Positions 43,459-53,068 of a DNA stretch of 64,000 nt are shown one piece after another; within the stretch, counting starts at the first letter, position 1, and the number at the start of each line of letters is the position of its first letter. The translations under genes were made by a program, and so were the position numbers. Under the pieces are notes generated by a model. The model was not told the origin of the DNA. It saw only the letters and a program-made list of their open reading frames with translations, and made no database searches. This DNA comes from Spongiibacteraceae bacterium UBA5047 (lineage in GTDB: Bacteria; Pseudomonadota; Gammaproteobacteria; Pseudomonadales; Spongiibacteraceae). The DNA lies in contig DIBR01000050.1 of the NCBI GenBank assembly GCA_002415025.1, positions 1-64,000 on the forward strand, written 5' to 3'.

Positions 43459-44421
43459 TTGATTCGTGAGCGGGCGAAGCGCTACTGGGAAAGTTGGCTG
43501 AGCCAGCGAATCAGGCCTGTTCATCAGCTTGTTCTGCAGCAAAACCGTATCTTTATTTTTCTCTCCCGCACCGGGCTGGGCTTCCTGCTGTTGCTTCTGG
43601 TGTTGCTCTTCATGGCAATCAATTATCAGAACAACCTGATCTTTGGCCTGACGTTTTGGCTCTTTAGCCTGTTGATGGTGGTGATTTACCATACCTACGG
43701 TAATTTTTCGGGGTTGGAGATTCAGGCCGGCAGCGGTTCGTCGGCCTTTGTCGGCGAGGTGGCCAGCTTCCAGTTATATCTTCGCAGTCACAAGCGTGAG
43801 CGCGTCGCTATTCAACTTGGCTGGCCCGACGAAGGCTTGCACACGGTATGGCTGGCTCCCGAAGAGGAGCGCTGTATCACCTTGCGCCACATTGCAGGTC
43901 ATCGAGGTTTGTTTAGCCCGCCGCGCGTCAGGCTCGAATCCCACTTCCCCCTCGGGCTGCTGCGAACCTGGAGTTGGGTAGCACTGGATTGGCGGGCACT
44001 TGTCTATCCCGCTCCGGTATGGCCGGGAGAATTGCCAAGCGCGCCGGGAGAGGTTGACGGTGAGGCGACTCTGGCCGAACCCTGGGGCGACGATTTTGCC
44101 GGTTTTCACGAGTATCAGCCCGGCGATTCGCTGCGGCGCGCCTACTGGCGAGCGTATGCCAAAGGGCAGCCATTGCTGATTATGGATCACTCACAATCAC
44201 TTGAGCGCGAAATCTGGCTCGACTGGAACAAGCTCCCGACGCTGGCGCTTGAGCCGCGCTTGAGTGGTCTGTGCGCCTGGGCGCTGGACTGTGACAAACG
44301 CGGCGTGCCTTTTGGTTTGCGACTACCCGGTACGGAAATACTACCTGACAAGGGCGAACAGCATTTGCAGAGGTGCTTGAAAGCGCTGGCTCTGTTTGAT
44401 GTGGAGGCCGGGTATGAATGA
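43459..44421 (+). CDS. DUF58 domain-containing membrane protein
   Basis: A 320-residue protein partner of the MoxR ATPase. Two membrane helices lie near residues 38-75 (FLLLLLVLLFMAINY and LTFWLFSLLMVVIYH). The DUF58 motif region reads DDFAGFHEYQPGDSLRRAYW followed by MDHSQS. No ATG is available; a TTG at 43459, two bases after the MoxR stop, gives MIRERAKRYW. Its 3' end overlaps the transglutaminase gene by eight bases. The function is unknown beyond module membership. Confidence 0.9.
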   Translation: MIRERAKRYWESWLSQRIRPVHQLVLQQNRIFIFLSRTGLGFLLLLLVLLFMAINYQNNLIFGLTFWLFSLLMVVIYHTYGNFSGLEIQAGSGSSAFVGEVASFQLYLRSHKRERVAIQLGWPDEGLHTVWLAPEEERCITLRHIAGHRGLFSPPRVRLESHFPLGLLRTWSWVALDWRALVYPAPVWPGELPSAPGEVDGEATLAEPWGDDFAGFHEYQPGDSLRRAYWRAYAKGQPLLIMDHSQSLEREIWLDWNKLPTLALEPRLSGLCAWALDCDKRGVPFGLRLPGTEILPDKGEQHLQRCLKALALFDVEAGYE

Positions 44422-46420
44422 CAGCTTCCTGACCCGGCACTCGCTGTTCTGGTTGTTTGCGGCGCAAGTGGTGGTCATTGTTCCCCGGCTGGACATTTTA
44501 CCGGTATGGACGGCGTTGACCTGGTTGGTTGCAGCGTTTTGGTATTGGCGTATCTATCGGGGAGACTGGCACTTTCCGCCACGCGCGGTGACCTGGGGTT
44601 TGTCGATTATTGCGATTATCGGTATCGCCTTCGAATATCGCACGGCGCTCGCTTTAGAGGCTCAGGTCGCACTGCTTATTACGGCCTTTATTCTTAAATT
44701 ACTGGAATTAAAGAGTGTTCGCGACCACTGGCTGCTGCTGATGCTGTCCTACTTTATTGTTGGTTGTGGTTTTGTGTTCAGTACGTCAATTTCGACTGTT
44801 GCCGTTGCACTGTTGCAGCTTGCCGTGTTGCTGCTTGCGCAGCAATCACTGTTTCGACCGCACATGGCTTTGAAACCCATGCTGTGGAATACCACCAAGC
44901 TGTTCGCGCAGTCGATACCGCTTATGCTAATCCTGTTCGTAGTATTCCCGCGGTTTGGCCCTTTGTGGACGGTTCCGCTGCCGGGAGAGGGCGCGCGCAC
45001 AGGGATTAGCGACAGCATGTCGCCTGGTGATATTTCGAAGTTGAGCCGCTCATCCGAGCTGGCTTTTCGCGTGAGCTTTGATTCCGACATTCCGAGTCAG
45101 TCGAGCTTGTACTGGCGTGGCCTCGTTCTCGATAATTTCGATGGCAGGAAGTGGTCGCGGGAGAAATTTGACCGCCCTCCGCTTCAGCAGCAGGAGTTGA
45201 GAGGGGCGCCGTTGCGCTATGAAGTTATTCTTGAGCACGGTGTTCATAGCTGGTTGTTGGCGATCCCGCTCGCGGTAGTTGAACGCGGTGACGCAATTCT
45301 GGATGGCCGGTATCAATGGCTTCCCAAGACGCCAATCGTAGGGCGCGCACGTTACCAGGTTAGCAGTTATCCCGGGAGCCGTCTTGACCGGTCACTAGGG
45401 CAATATATGCGTTTTAAAAATCTGCAGCTGCCCACAAATTACAATCCGCAAACACGGGCTGTGGTTGAACAGTGGCGAGTGCTGAGCCCTCAAGACCGGG
45501 TTGCGGCGGCTAAGCGTTTTTTTGCAGAGCGCCCCTTTGTATACACATTGGAGCCCCCAAAATTGGGGCGCGATAGTATTGATGAGTTCTTGTTTGGCAC
45601 ACAGAGAGGTTTTTGCGAGCACTATGCCAGCAGTTTGGTCTTTATGATGCGGGCGGCCGGGGTACCTGCGCGCGTGGTCCTTGGCTATCAGGGCGGCGAG
45701 CGGAATGCCTCTGGCTCCTATTTGCTGGTACACCAATCGGATGCACATGCCTGGGCTGAGGTTTGGCTTGACGGCCAGGGGTGGGTGAGGGTTGACCCGA
45801 CCGGCTGGGTGGCTCCGGCGCGTATCGAGTTGGGAGCAGATGCTGCGTTATCGGGACAGGCTGGTTATCTCGCCGACGATCTGATATCGCTGCGCAAATT
45901 AAGTGGCTTTACCTTTATATCTCAGTTGCGTTTGCTGATGGATCGCGCCGAGTACCAATGGGTCAAGTGGATCGTGAATTACGACCGCGATCGCCAATGG
46001 AATATTCTGCAAAAATTGTTCGGTAACATTGATAGCCAGCGATTGGCGTTTATTATTTTGTTGGCGCTGGCTGTGCCAATGATCATCGTCGGGCTTTTGA
46101 CTCTTGGTTGGCCGCGCAAGGTATTTGTGCCTGAGGCGGTACGGGCCTACGAACGTTGTGTGAGGCAGTTGGCAGAGTCCGGGTACAAGCGCGGAAAGGG
46201 TGAGGCTCCTAAAGATTTTGCACGCCGTGTTTCAATCGAGCAGCCGCAGTATGAGCAATGGCTCAGCGACGTCACGGAGGCGTTCTACTGCGCCTATTAC
46301 CAGCCGGTTAGCGACGCGGAGTATCAGGCGGCCCTCGGCAATCTTCGTAACCTGCGGCGGGTTTTTCCCGGCCGTTCGGTCGGGGCGGTTACCCGCCGGT
46401 TGCGCCGTAAGCTTTCATAA
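44414..46420 (+). CDS. tgpA: TgpA-type membrane transglutaminase-like protein
   Basis: A 668-residue protein with several N-terminal membrane helices (residues about 10-180), a periplasmic transglutaminase-core domain and a C-terminal membrane helix (LAFIILLALAVPMIIVGLL, about 545-565) with a short cytoplasmic DUF4129-like tail. The catalytic triad is visible: Cys401 (QRGFCEHYA), His445 (SDAHAWAEVW) and Asp461 (VDPTGW). TgpA in Pseudomonas aeruginosa is reported as essential; its substrate is not known to me. I use ATG 44414, seven bases after GGAGG. The 3' end overlaps the convergent TetR gene by 32 bp. Confidence 0.93.
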   Translation: MNDSFLTRHSLFWLFAAQVVVIVPRLDILPVWTALTWLVAAFWYWRIYRGDWHFPPRAVTWGLSIIAIIGIAFEYRTALALEAQVALLITAFILKLLELKSVRDHWLLLMLSYFIVGCGFVFSTSISTVAVALLQLAVLLLAQQSLFRPHMALKPMLWNTTKLFAQSIPLMLILFVVFPRFGPLWTVPLPGEGARTGISDSMSPGDISKLSRSSELAFRVSFDSDIPSQSSLYWRGLVLDNFDGRKWSREKFDRPPLQQQELRGAPLRYEVILEHGVHSWLLAIPLAVVERGDAILDGRYQWLPKTPIVGRARYQVSSYPGSRLDRSLGQYMRFKNLQLPTNYNPQTRAVVEQWRVLSPQDRVAAAKRFFAERPFVYTLEPPKLGRDSIDEFLFGTQRGFCEHYASSLVFMMRAAGVPARVVLGYQGGERNASGSYLLVHQSDAHAWAEVWLDGQGWVRVDPTGWVAPARIELGADAALSGQAGYLADDLISLRKLSGFTFISQLRLLMDRAEYQWVKWIVNYDRDRQWNILQKLFGNIDSQRLAFIILLALAVPMIIVGLLTLGWPRKVFVPEAVRAYERCVRQLAESGYKRGKGEAPKDFARRVSIEQPQYEQWLSDVTEAFYCAYYQPVSDAEYQAALGNLRNLRRVFPGRSVGAVTRRLRRKLS

Positions 46421-47081
46421 ACACGTCAAGGCAGCTGTCGAGGTAAGCCGGTAAGTCTTTCTCAGATTCCTCCGTCGGCAAACCAAGCACGCCACGCATA
46501 TGAACGTCAGATTTGACCATAAAGAGCAGCTGGTCTGCTGCAAAATGGATATGGTCAATGTCGAGTGTACCGCGCTTGACCTGGGCTTCCAGATACGCGG
46601 TAAGCCGTAACATGATGGGGTGGGGGCCGGCTTCCCAGAACAATTCGGCGAGCTTGCTGCGTTTATCAGCTTCGGCAATGCAAACCCGGTGTATGGCAAC
46701 ACCGGCTTCCGAGGTAACCAGATCGCTAAAATGCTGAATGAACTCCCTCAGGTACTCCCTTACCGGCCTTTCGTCGTCGCCGCTGTGGTAACTGATTTCA
46801 TAGTCAACGCACTTTTGCTCTACTGCGGCCGAGAATAGGGCCTCCTTGCTGCCATAGTGGCTGTAGACAGTCTGCTTGGAGACGCCGGCGGCCCTGGCGA
46901 CCTGCTCCATGCTCACCGCGCCATAACCTTCACTCATAAACAGGCTGCCTGCAGCCTCCAGAATCTGACGACCTTTCTGCTCGCTTTTACTGCGGCCGGG
47001 GCTGCCCGTATCGGCCGGAGCCTTGATCTTCGTTTGTGCTTGCGGCACTGCAGAAACCTTGTGCGTTATGACTGATGACAT
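46389..47081 (-). CDS. TetR-family transcriptional regulator
   Basis: A 230-residue TetR regulator. A basic, disordered leader of about 35 residues precedes the helix-turn-helix (VSMEQVARAAGVSKQTVYSHYGSKEALF, about 57-84, described in pieces: VARAAGVSKQTVYSHYGSKE). The C-terminal ligand domain is typical of AcrR/TetR_C-type sensors. It is divergent from the RND efflux genes with a 19-bp palindrome in the intergenic region 16 bp before its own ATG, so autorepression and repression of the pump are likely. The inducer is unknown. Confidence 0.93.
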   Translation of the reverse strand: MSSVITHKVSAVPQAQTKIKAPADTGSPGRSKSEQKGRQILEAAGSLFMSEGYGAVSMEQVARAAGVSKQTVYSHYGSKEALFSAAVEQKCVDYEISYHSGDDERPVREYLREFIQHFSDLVTSEAGVAIHRVCIAEADKRSKLAELFWEAGPHPIMLRLTAYLEAQVKRGTLDIDHIHFAADQLLFMVKSDVHMRGVLGLPTEESEKDLPAYLDSCLDVFMKAYGATGG

Positions 47082-47096
47082 GACTTTAATAAAGCT

Positions 47097-47115
47097 AGAC
47101 TGGACTGTCCAGTCT
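47097..47115. promoter_or_regulatory. TetR operator between tetR and the efflux genes
   Basis: AGACTGGAC-T-GTCCAGTCT is a perfect 9+9 inverted repeat around one central base. It lies 16 bp from the TetR ATG and 59 bp from the membrane-fusion gene, placed to control both directions. The symmetry and location strongly suggest the TetR binding site. Confidence 0.8.
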
Positions 47116-47173
47116 TGTTTATATAGTGTGCATTGCTCACACTGCCGCCGTCGACATATCTGGAACCGAAATC

Positions 47174-48277
47174 ATGTCAGGATCGCCCACAGCTCTGTTA
47201 CTTGCGCTCTCTATGTTGCCCTGGCTGGCAATGGCGGAATCTGATTACCGTCATCCGGTAAAGGCCTACACCGTGCAAAAGCAGCCCGGCTATTCGGCCG
47301 AGCGCCGGTTTTCCGGTCGGGCGCACTCGCCGCAGCATTCAGCACTCGCCTTTGAGTTGCCGGGCCGCGTCGACAGTGTCCTCGTTGACGCCGGTCAGAG
47401 CGTAAAAGCAGGAACGGTGCTGGTTAAGCTTGATACACGACTTCTCGAAACGCAGGCCGCGGAGGTCTCTGCTGCCATTTCCGAGAATGCCGCCAGTCTC
47501 GCCAAAGCCGATCAGGATCTGCAGCGTCAGCGCAGTCTTCAGGCCAAGGGCTACTCTGCGCAGCAGGCCATTGATGATTTGCTTGCACGACAGAAAATTC
47601 TGAAGGCCCAGAGAGAAAAGCTCGACGCTCAAATGCGTGGCGTAGATATCCGGTTACAGAAATCAACACTTAAGGCACCTTTTGACGGAGAAGTGACCGC
47701 GAAGTCAGTGGATACCGGCGTGATCGTCAAAGAGGGGCAGCCTGCAATATCCATGGTCGAGGCCGGACGTCGTGAGGCCGTTATTGGCATTCCCGAAGCC
47801 TTGCGCAACAGTGTCTCCGAAGGTGGTGAGGTCACGGTCAAAGGGCAGTTTGGAGAAGCTCGGGCGCAGGTTATTTCGGTTGCGCAAACCCTGAACCCGG
47901 GAACACTTACCCACAGCGTGCGCCTGGCATTTCCGGAAACAGTGGCCGTAGCTGACGGCAGCATAGTGTATATGTTGCTGGAGCAAAGCGAGAAAGTGCC
48001 CGGTTTCTGGGTGCCCCTGTCGGCCATGCTGGAGGGCTACCGCGGTACCTGGGCTGTCTTTGCCATCAAGGAAGCTTCGAAGCGGGAACAATCTGCTGCC
48101 GACGCTGGCGAGCAGGCTGATTTGTCGTTAACACTTGAAAAGCACAGTGTGAGCCCGGTCTACCAGCAGGCTGATCGCGTCTATGTCACTGCTGAGCTGA
48201 AATCCGGTACGCAAATTGTGGCAGCGGGTGTCCATCGTTACGCTGCCGGCCAACGCGTTCAGATTGCCGGTTATTGA
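47174..48277 (+). CDS. RND efflux periplasmic adaptor (membrane fusion protein)
   Basis: A 367-residue HlyD/AcrA-type adaptor. A signal peptide (1-22, ending PWLAMA) precedes the lipoyl half-motifs (LPGRVDSVLVDAGQSVKAGTVLVKLD), a coiled-coil hairpin (about 85-150), the second lipoyl half (STLKAPFDGEVTAKSVDTG) and beta-barrel regions. It lacks a lipobox cysteine, so it is a soluble periplasmic form. I use ATG 47174 because it gives the signal peptide. It is followed after 14 bp by the RND pump gene and controlled, by inference, by the adjacent TetR. Confidence 0.93.
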   Translation: MSGSPTALLLALSMLPWLAMAESDYRHPVKAYTVQKQPGYSAERRFSGRAHSPQHSALAFELPGRVDSVLVDAGQSVKAGTVLVKLDTRLLETQAAEVSAAISENAASLAKADQDLQRQRSLQAKGYSAQQAIDDLLARQKILKAQREKLDAQMRGVDIRLQKSTLKAPFDGEVTAKSVDTGVIVKEGQPAISMVEAGRREAVIGIPEALRNSVSEGGEVTVKGQFGEARAQVISVAQTLNPGTLTHSVRLAFPETVAVADGSIVYMLLEQSEKVPGFWVPLSAMLEGYRGTWAVFAIKEASKREQSAADAGEQADLSLTLEKHSVSPVYQQADRVYVTAELKSGTQIVAAGVHRYAAGQRVQIAGY

Positions 48278-48291
48278 GGGCTAACGACACT

Positions 48292-51200
48292 ATGGAAAAG
48301 GTTCTCGGAAACCCTCGCATTGTCGCTCTGGCAATAGCGTTGATACTCGTGGCCGGGCTTGGTGCTTTGCAAAACCTGCCGCGCATAGAAGACCCGAATA
48401 TGAGCAATCGTCACGCTACTGTGGTGACGCGTTTTCCCGGTGCAAGTGCAGAACGGGTCGAAGCCCTGGTGCTTGAGCCGCTTGAACAGGCGCTGCGTGA
48501 AATTTCTGAAATTGAACACATTACCTCAACCGCCCGCGCGGGTGTTGGCTCCATTACGATAGAGCTGGGTGATGAAATTCAGGGTAATGAATCTGAAGCA
48601 CTCTGGTCGGAGGCGCGCGACAAAATACGGCAGGCGCAGGCGCTACTGCCCCCCGAGGCCGGCGAACCGGTTCTGGATAGTGATCGCTCCTACGCGTTCA
48701 CCTGGATAGCTGCGTTGGTCTGGCAGGGCGAGGGCAACAATATCGACGTGCTAAGCCGCCACGCCTCAGAGCTGGCGAGCCGCATGGTGAATACTCACGG
48801 TACCGCGCAGGTCGAACTGTACGGGCAGCCCCAGGAAGAAGTTCGGGTTGATATTGACCCGGTAAAAGTAGCCTCGCTTGGCCTGGACGCCAAAGCCGTC
48901 AGCCAGTATATCGCGCGCAACGATGCAAAGGTTGCCGCAGGCGAGTTGCACAACAGCCATCACCGGATGTCACTTGAAGTGACCGGTGCTTACAACCGAA
49001 TTGAGGAAATTCGTTATTTACCCCTGCTGACTAACGATCAAGGCGTGTCGCTGCAATTGGGTGACATTGCCCGTGTGTACCGGCACGAAACCGATCCTGC
49101 CAGTGATTATGCCTTTGTGGGCGACAAACGGGCTGTTGTCGTGGCTGTGCGGATGCTGTCTGATGTTCGCGGTGACCATTGGACACGCGAGATTGAAGCA
49201 CTGGCCAATGATTTCGCGGCCGAGTTACCCGCAGAAATTGCAATACAGGAGCTCTTTGTTCAGGAGCGCTATAACGATCAGCGTTTGGGCGATCTCATGG
49301 ACAATATCGTGCTCGGTTTCGTTATGATATTGCTTGTGTTGTGTCTCACCCTGGGTTGGCGCTCGGCGCTTATTGTCGCTGCAGCGCTTCCACTTACTAC
49401 GCTGTTTTCGCTGGCGTGTATGCGCTTGATCGATCTGCCGATTCACCAGATGTCGGTAACCGGTCTGATTGTAGCGCTGGGCATTATGGTAGATAACGCC
49501 ATTGTGATGGCCGATACCGTGATGCGGTATCGGCGTGATGGCTTTACCGCTGTGACAGCTGCAGCGAAGGCCTTCAGGCATTTGTGGGTGCCGTTAATGG
49601 GTTCAACGCTGACTACCATTCTCGCCTTTATGCCGATGGTGCTGATGCCGGGGCCGGCGGGGGAATTTATTGGCGGCATCTCGCTGGCCGTTATCGGTTC
49701 ACTGATAGGCTCCTGGCTCATTTCACTCTTTATCATTGCTCCGATAGCAGGGCGTTTTTTGTCCGGGAGTCAGAGGCAGGGTATTGCGATGCCCGGGTTG
49801 GCGAACTGGTTTTCGCGCACCCTGAGCTTCGTGCTTAAATTTCCGCGCACAGCGATCGCTTTCATTTTCCTGATTCCCGTTTTGGGTTTTATGCAGGGCG
49901 CCAAACTCCCGGAACAGTTTTTCCCGGTTTCAGATCGGGACATGCTGAACCTCGAACTCTTCTTGCCGGCTGCTGCAGGGATTGAAGCCACGTTAGCTGC
50001 CAGCAAACGTGTTTCCGAAACGTTGGGTAAGCAACCCGAAATTACCGGCGTAAACTGGTTTGTGGGCCGCAGCGGGCCTTCGTTTTACTACAACCTGATG
50101 CAGGGCAAGGATGGCGCCCAGAATTACGCACAGGCGATGATTACCACAACCGATTTTCGGGCGGCCAACGCACTGGTGAAGGAGCTGCAACAGCAATTTG
50201 ATCGCGAGTTCCCCGAGTATCAATTGATTCTCAGACGACTGGAGCAGGGGCCGCCCGCTGACGCGCCGGTTGAGTTGCGATTGATCGGTACAGACATGGA
50301 GCGCCTCAAATCACTCGGCGAAGAAGTTCGCAGGCTTGCCCTGGGTACCCGCGATGTCGTTCACGTACGCGCGTCGCTTGGTGAGGTAGTGCCGAAGGTA
50401 TGGCTGGATGTCGACCCGGTAAAAAGCCGGGTGGGTGGTGCCGCGCCAACGGAGCTCGCGGCGAAACTTCAGGCTGATCTGAGCGGCGTCAGCGGTGGTT
50501 CGCTGCTGGAATCGACCGAGCAGCTTCCGGTACGCGTTCGGGTTGAGGGAATATCGGCTGTCGCGGTAGACGAGTTGGAATTACTTCCCATTACCTTGCG
50601 CAACGGTCCCAGACCGCTCATGGCGCTGGCCGATGCCGAGTTGCGGCCGGCGCAGGCGCAGATTACACGGCGCGACGGTATGCGGGTTAACACCATTCAG
50701 GTTTATATTCGCGATGGCGTATTGCCCTCGGTTGTATTGGGTCGTATTAAATCCAGGCTGGAGGCGGAGCAGTTTGCCGTGCCGCCAGCGTATCAACTGC
50801 AAATTGGTGGCGAAAGCGAGAACCGCGACAAGGCGCTGTCGAAGCTGCTGAGTAGTGTCAGCATCATTGCGGTATTGATGTTGGTTGCCGTTTTGATGGC
50901 CTTTAACTCCTTCCGGTTTTCCTTGCTTATTTTTGTTGTTGCCGGACAGGCAGCGGGTTTGGGGATGTTGAGTTTATCCCTGACCGGCTTTCCCTTTGGC
51001 TTTACCAGTATTGTCGCGCTAATGGGGCTGATCGGGTTGGCTGTTAATGCCGCCATTATTATTCTGGCCGAATTGAAAACCAATCCGCGCGCTATGGCCG
51101 CGGACCCGGCGGCGATTGTGAGTTCGGTGCAGTCGTGCACACGGCATATCACCTCTACCACTATCACCACAGTGGTAGGCCTACTACCCCTGATTCTCGA

Positions 51201-51399
51201 TGGCGGTGGCTTCTGGCCTCCCTTTGCCGTCGTGCTGGCGGGTGGTACCGCTCTCGCAACGATTTTATCGTTGTACTTCGTACCGGCAGTCTTTCTGGTG
51301 CTGCGCAAGCCCTACTTGTTAACGCTATTGGCGCGCAGGCAAACCGTTGTCGACAACGACGAGGAGTATCCGCCGGAAAAGCTGGCAGTGAACCAGTAG
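48292..51399 (+). CDS. RND-family efflux transporter, inner-membrane pump
   Basis: A 1035-residue resistance-nodulation-division pump. It starts MEKVLGNPRIVALAIALILV, has two large periplasmic porter regions, and the TM4 proton-relay segment LGIMVDNAIVMADTVMRYRR with conserved acidic residues. The second half repeats the fold (ISIIAVLMLVAVLMAFNSF; LMGLIGLAVNAAIIILAEL). PGASAERVEALVLEPLEQ is typical of the AcrB-like/NolG group. No outer-membrane channel gene is in the window, so it probably uses a TolC-like partner elsewhere. Substrates are unknown. Confidence 0.95.
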   Translation: MEKVLGNPRIVALAIALILVAGLGALQNLPRIEDPNMSNRHATVVTRFPGASAERVEALVLEPLEQALREISEIEHITSTARAGVGSITIELGDEIQGNESEALWSEARDKIRQAQALLPPEAGEPVLDSDRSYAFTWIAALVWQGEGNNIDVLSRHASELASRMVNTHGTAQVELYGQPQEEVRVDIDPVKVASLGLDAKAVSQYIARNDAKVAAGELHNSHHRMSLEVTGAYNRIEEIRYLPLLTNDQGVSLQLGDIARVYRHETDPASDYAFVGDKRAVVVAVRMLSDVRGDHWTREIEALANDFAAELPAEIAIQELFVQERYNDQRLGDLMDNIVLGFVMILLVLCLTLGWRSALIVAAALPLTTLFSLACMRLIDLPIHQMSVTGLIVALGIMVDNAIVMADTVMRYRRDGFTAVTAAAKAFRHLWVPLMGSTLTTILAFMPMVLMPGPAGEFIGGISLAVIGSLIGSWLISLFIIAPIAGRFLSGSQRQGIAMPGLANWFSRTLSFVLKFPRTAIAFIFLIPVLGFMQGAKLPEQFFPVSDRDMLNLELFLPAAAGIEATLAASKRVSETLGKQPEITGVNWFVGRSGPSFYYNLMQGKDGAQNYAQAMITTTDFRAANALVKELQQQFDREFPEYQLILRRLEQGPPADAPVELRLIGTDMERLKSLGEEVRRLALGTRDVVHVRASLGEVVPKVWLDVDPVKSRVGGAAPTELAAKLQADLSGVSGGSLLESTEQLPVRVRVEGISAVAVDELELLPITLRNGPRPLMALADAELRPAQAQITRRDGMRVNTIQVYIRDGVLPSVVLGRIKSRLEAEQFAVPPAYQLQIGGESENRDKALSKLLSSVSIIAVLMLVAVLMAFNSFRFSLLIFVVAGQAAGLGMLSLSLTGFPFGFTSIVALMGLIGLAVNAAIIILAELKTNPRAMAADPAAIVSSVQSCTRHITSTTITTVVGLLPLILDGGGFWPPFAVVLAGGTALATILSLYFVPAVFLVLRKPYLLTLLARRQTVVDNDEEYPPEKLAVNQ

Positions 51400-51436
51400 C
51401 CTTGTGAATAGTCAGATGTCAGAGGCGCGCGGCGGG

Positions 51437-51826
51437 TTATTTTTCACGGTGAAGGTCCGGATTTTCTGAGAGAAAGACGCGATAGGCTTCTATATCCTTT
51501 CTCACCATATTCCAGCAGAGTGCGAGCACGCCGGCGTCGTCGATAAACCCGAAAAAGGGAATAACATCCGGCAGCATGTCCAGGGGATTGAGCACATACA
51601 GCAATGCGGCAACAATAGCGGCGATGCTGCCCCAGGGAATGGCGCGATAGCGCCGCGTGCTGTAATCGCGCAGCAGGTGGTAGGCCGTGTCGATGTCTTC
51701 GACAAAAGGCTGTAGTCGCGGGTTCGAGCGAACCATGCGCTCCAGCTTTGGCCAGCGGGAAAGCAAGCGTGTAACGTCGGCCTTCTGAACGTTGTCTGCG
51801 TCCTGCTTCAGTCGCCGTTCCTGCAT
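51437..51826 (-). CDS. YkvA family (DUF1232) protein
   Basis: A 129-residue protein with the DUF1232 core: one hydrophobic segment AIPWGSIAAIVAALLYVLNP followed by LDMLPDVIPFFGFIDDAGVLAL. The family is widespread, with unknown function. It begins 11 bp after the purT stop on the same strand, so it is likely the last gene of the purT unit, and its end lies 37 bp from the convergent RND pump gene. Confidence 0.88.
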   Translation of the reverse strand: MQERRLKQDADNVQKADVTRLLSRWPKLERMVRSNPRLQPFVEDIDTAYHLLRDYSTRRYRAIPWGSIAAIVAALLYVLNPLDMLPDVIPFFGFIDDAGVLALCWNMVRKDIEAYRVFLSENPDLHREK

Positions 51827-51837
51827 TGCGTCCTCCC

Positions 51838-53019
51838 CTAAAGCTCAATCGATATGGCGTCTACTACTGCCTGTGCCGCGCTGCGCGCGGCATCCGTTGA
51901 TTCCGCGCGTGCGAGCGCAACACCCATGCGGCGCTTGCCACTAACGTCCGGTTTGCCAAACAAGCGAAGATCGGTGTTGGGCTGTTCAAGCGCCTTGCCG
52001 AGATTGCCAAAGCGCGTACGGGTTGATTCACCCTCCACCAGAATAACAGCGGATGCCGAGGGGCCATGCAAATGGATTTCGGGAATAGGTAGCCCGAGAA
52101 TAGCGCGTGCGTGCAGCGCAAATTCAGACAGGTCCTGGGATATCAGAGTGACCATGCCGGTGTCATGAGGTCTTGGCGACACCTCGCTAAAGTAGACCTC
52201 GTCACCTTTAATAAATAACTCCACGCCAAACAAACCCCAGCCGCCGAGTGCGGCGGTCACTTGTTCTGCAATCTGCTGGCTGCGCTCCAGCGCGAGGTTC
52301 GTCATCGCTTGTGGTTGCCAGGACTCCTGATAATCACCATCTTTCTGGCGGTGTCCTATTGGCGCGCAGAAACTGGTTCCATCGCGGTGGCGTACGGTCA
52401 GAAGAGTAATTTCATAGTCGAAATCGACAAAGCCCTCAATGATGACGCGCCCGGCGCCGGCGCGACCGCCTTCCTGGGCGTATTGCCAGGCTTCGTCGAT
52501 ATCAGCCGCTGACCTGAGCAAGCTTTGCCCTTTGCCCGATGAACTCATAATAGGTTTGATGACACAGGGCAGGCCAATGTCTGCTATCGCCGAACGATAA
52601 TCGTCAATGGTATCGGCAAAGCGGTAGGGTGAGCAGGCAATGCCGAGTTCTTCGGCGGCCAGGGTGCGAATGCCCTCGCGATTCATGGTGAGTCTGGCTG
52701 CGCGAGCGGTGGGAACAACGGTGAAGCCTTCGTTTTCCAGCTTGATCAATGTGTCGGTTGCGATCGCTTCTATTTCCGGAACTATCAAGTCAGGCTTTTC
52801 GCGGCGGATCAGCGTTTCAAGCGCCTCGCCGTCCAGCATCGACAGGGTAAAGGCGTGGTCGGCCACCTGCATTGCCGGTGCATGTTCGTAACGGTCGGCC
52901 GCCAGTACTTCTACACCAAACCGCTTTAGTTCTATTGCCACCTCCCGACCGAGTTCGCCCGAGCCTAGCAGCAAAACGCGCTTGGCAGTGCTGGAAAATG
53001 GCGTACCGATGGCTGTCAT
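51838..53019 (-). CDS. purT: Formate-dependent phosphoribosylglycinamide formyltransferase
   Basis: A 393-residue ATP-grasp enzyme that formylates GAR with formate and ATP in purine synthesis. MTAIGTPFSSTAKRVLLLGS and GELGREVAIELKRFG match the PurT N-terminus; MSSSGKGQSLL is the ATP-binding loop; EVSPRPHDTGMVTLISQDLSEF is a diagnostic block (given in part here). I use the ATG at 53019; an upstream start would add 26 unconvincing residues. Length matches E. coli PurT. Confidence 0.97.
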   Translation of the reverse strand: MTAIGTPFSSTAKRVLLLGSGELGREVAIELKRFGVEVLAADRYEHAPAMQVADHAFTLSMLDGEALETLIRREKPDLIVPEIEAIATDTLIKLENEGFTVVPTARAARLTMNREGIRTLAAEELGIACSPYRFADTIDDYRSAIADIGLPCVIKPIMSSSGKGQSLLRSAADIDEAWQYAQEGGRAGAGRVIIEGFVDFDYEITLLTVRHRDGTSFCAPIGHRQKDGDYQESWQPQAMTNLALERSQQIAEQVTAALGGWGLFGVELFIKGDEVYFSEVSPRPHDTGMVTLISQDLSEFALHARAILGLPIPEIHLHGPSASAVILVEGESTRTRFGNLGKALEQPNTDLRLFGKPDVSGKRRMGVALARAESTDAARSAAQAVVDAISIEL

Positions 53020-53068
53020 AGTCTTTGCTCTATTTCCTGTGTCGATGGTCGTTGCGTTCGGAGGCTGA

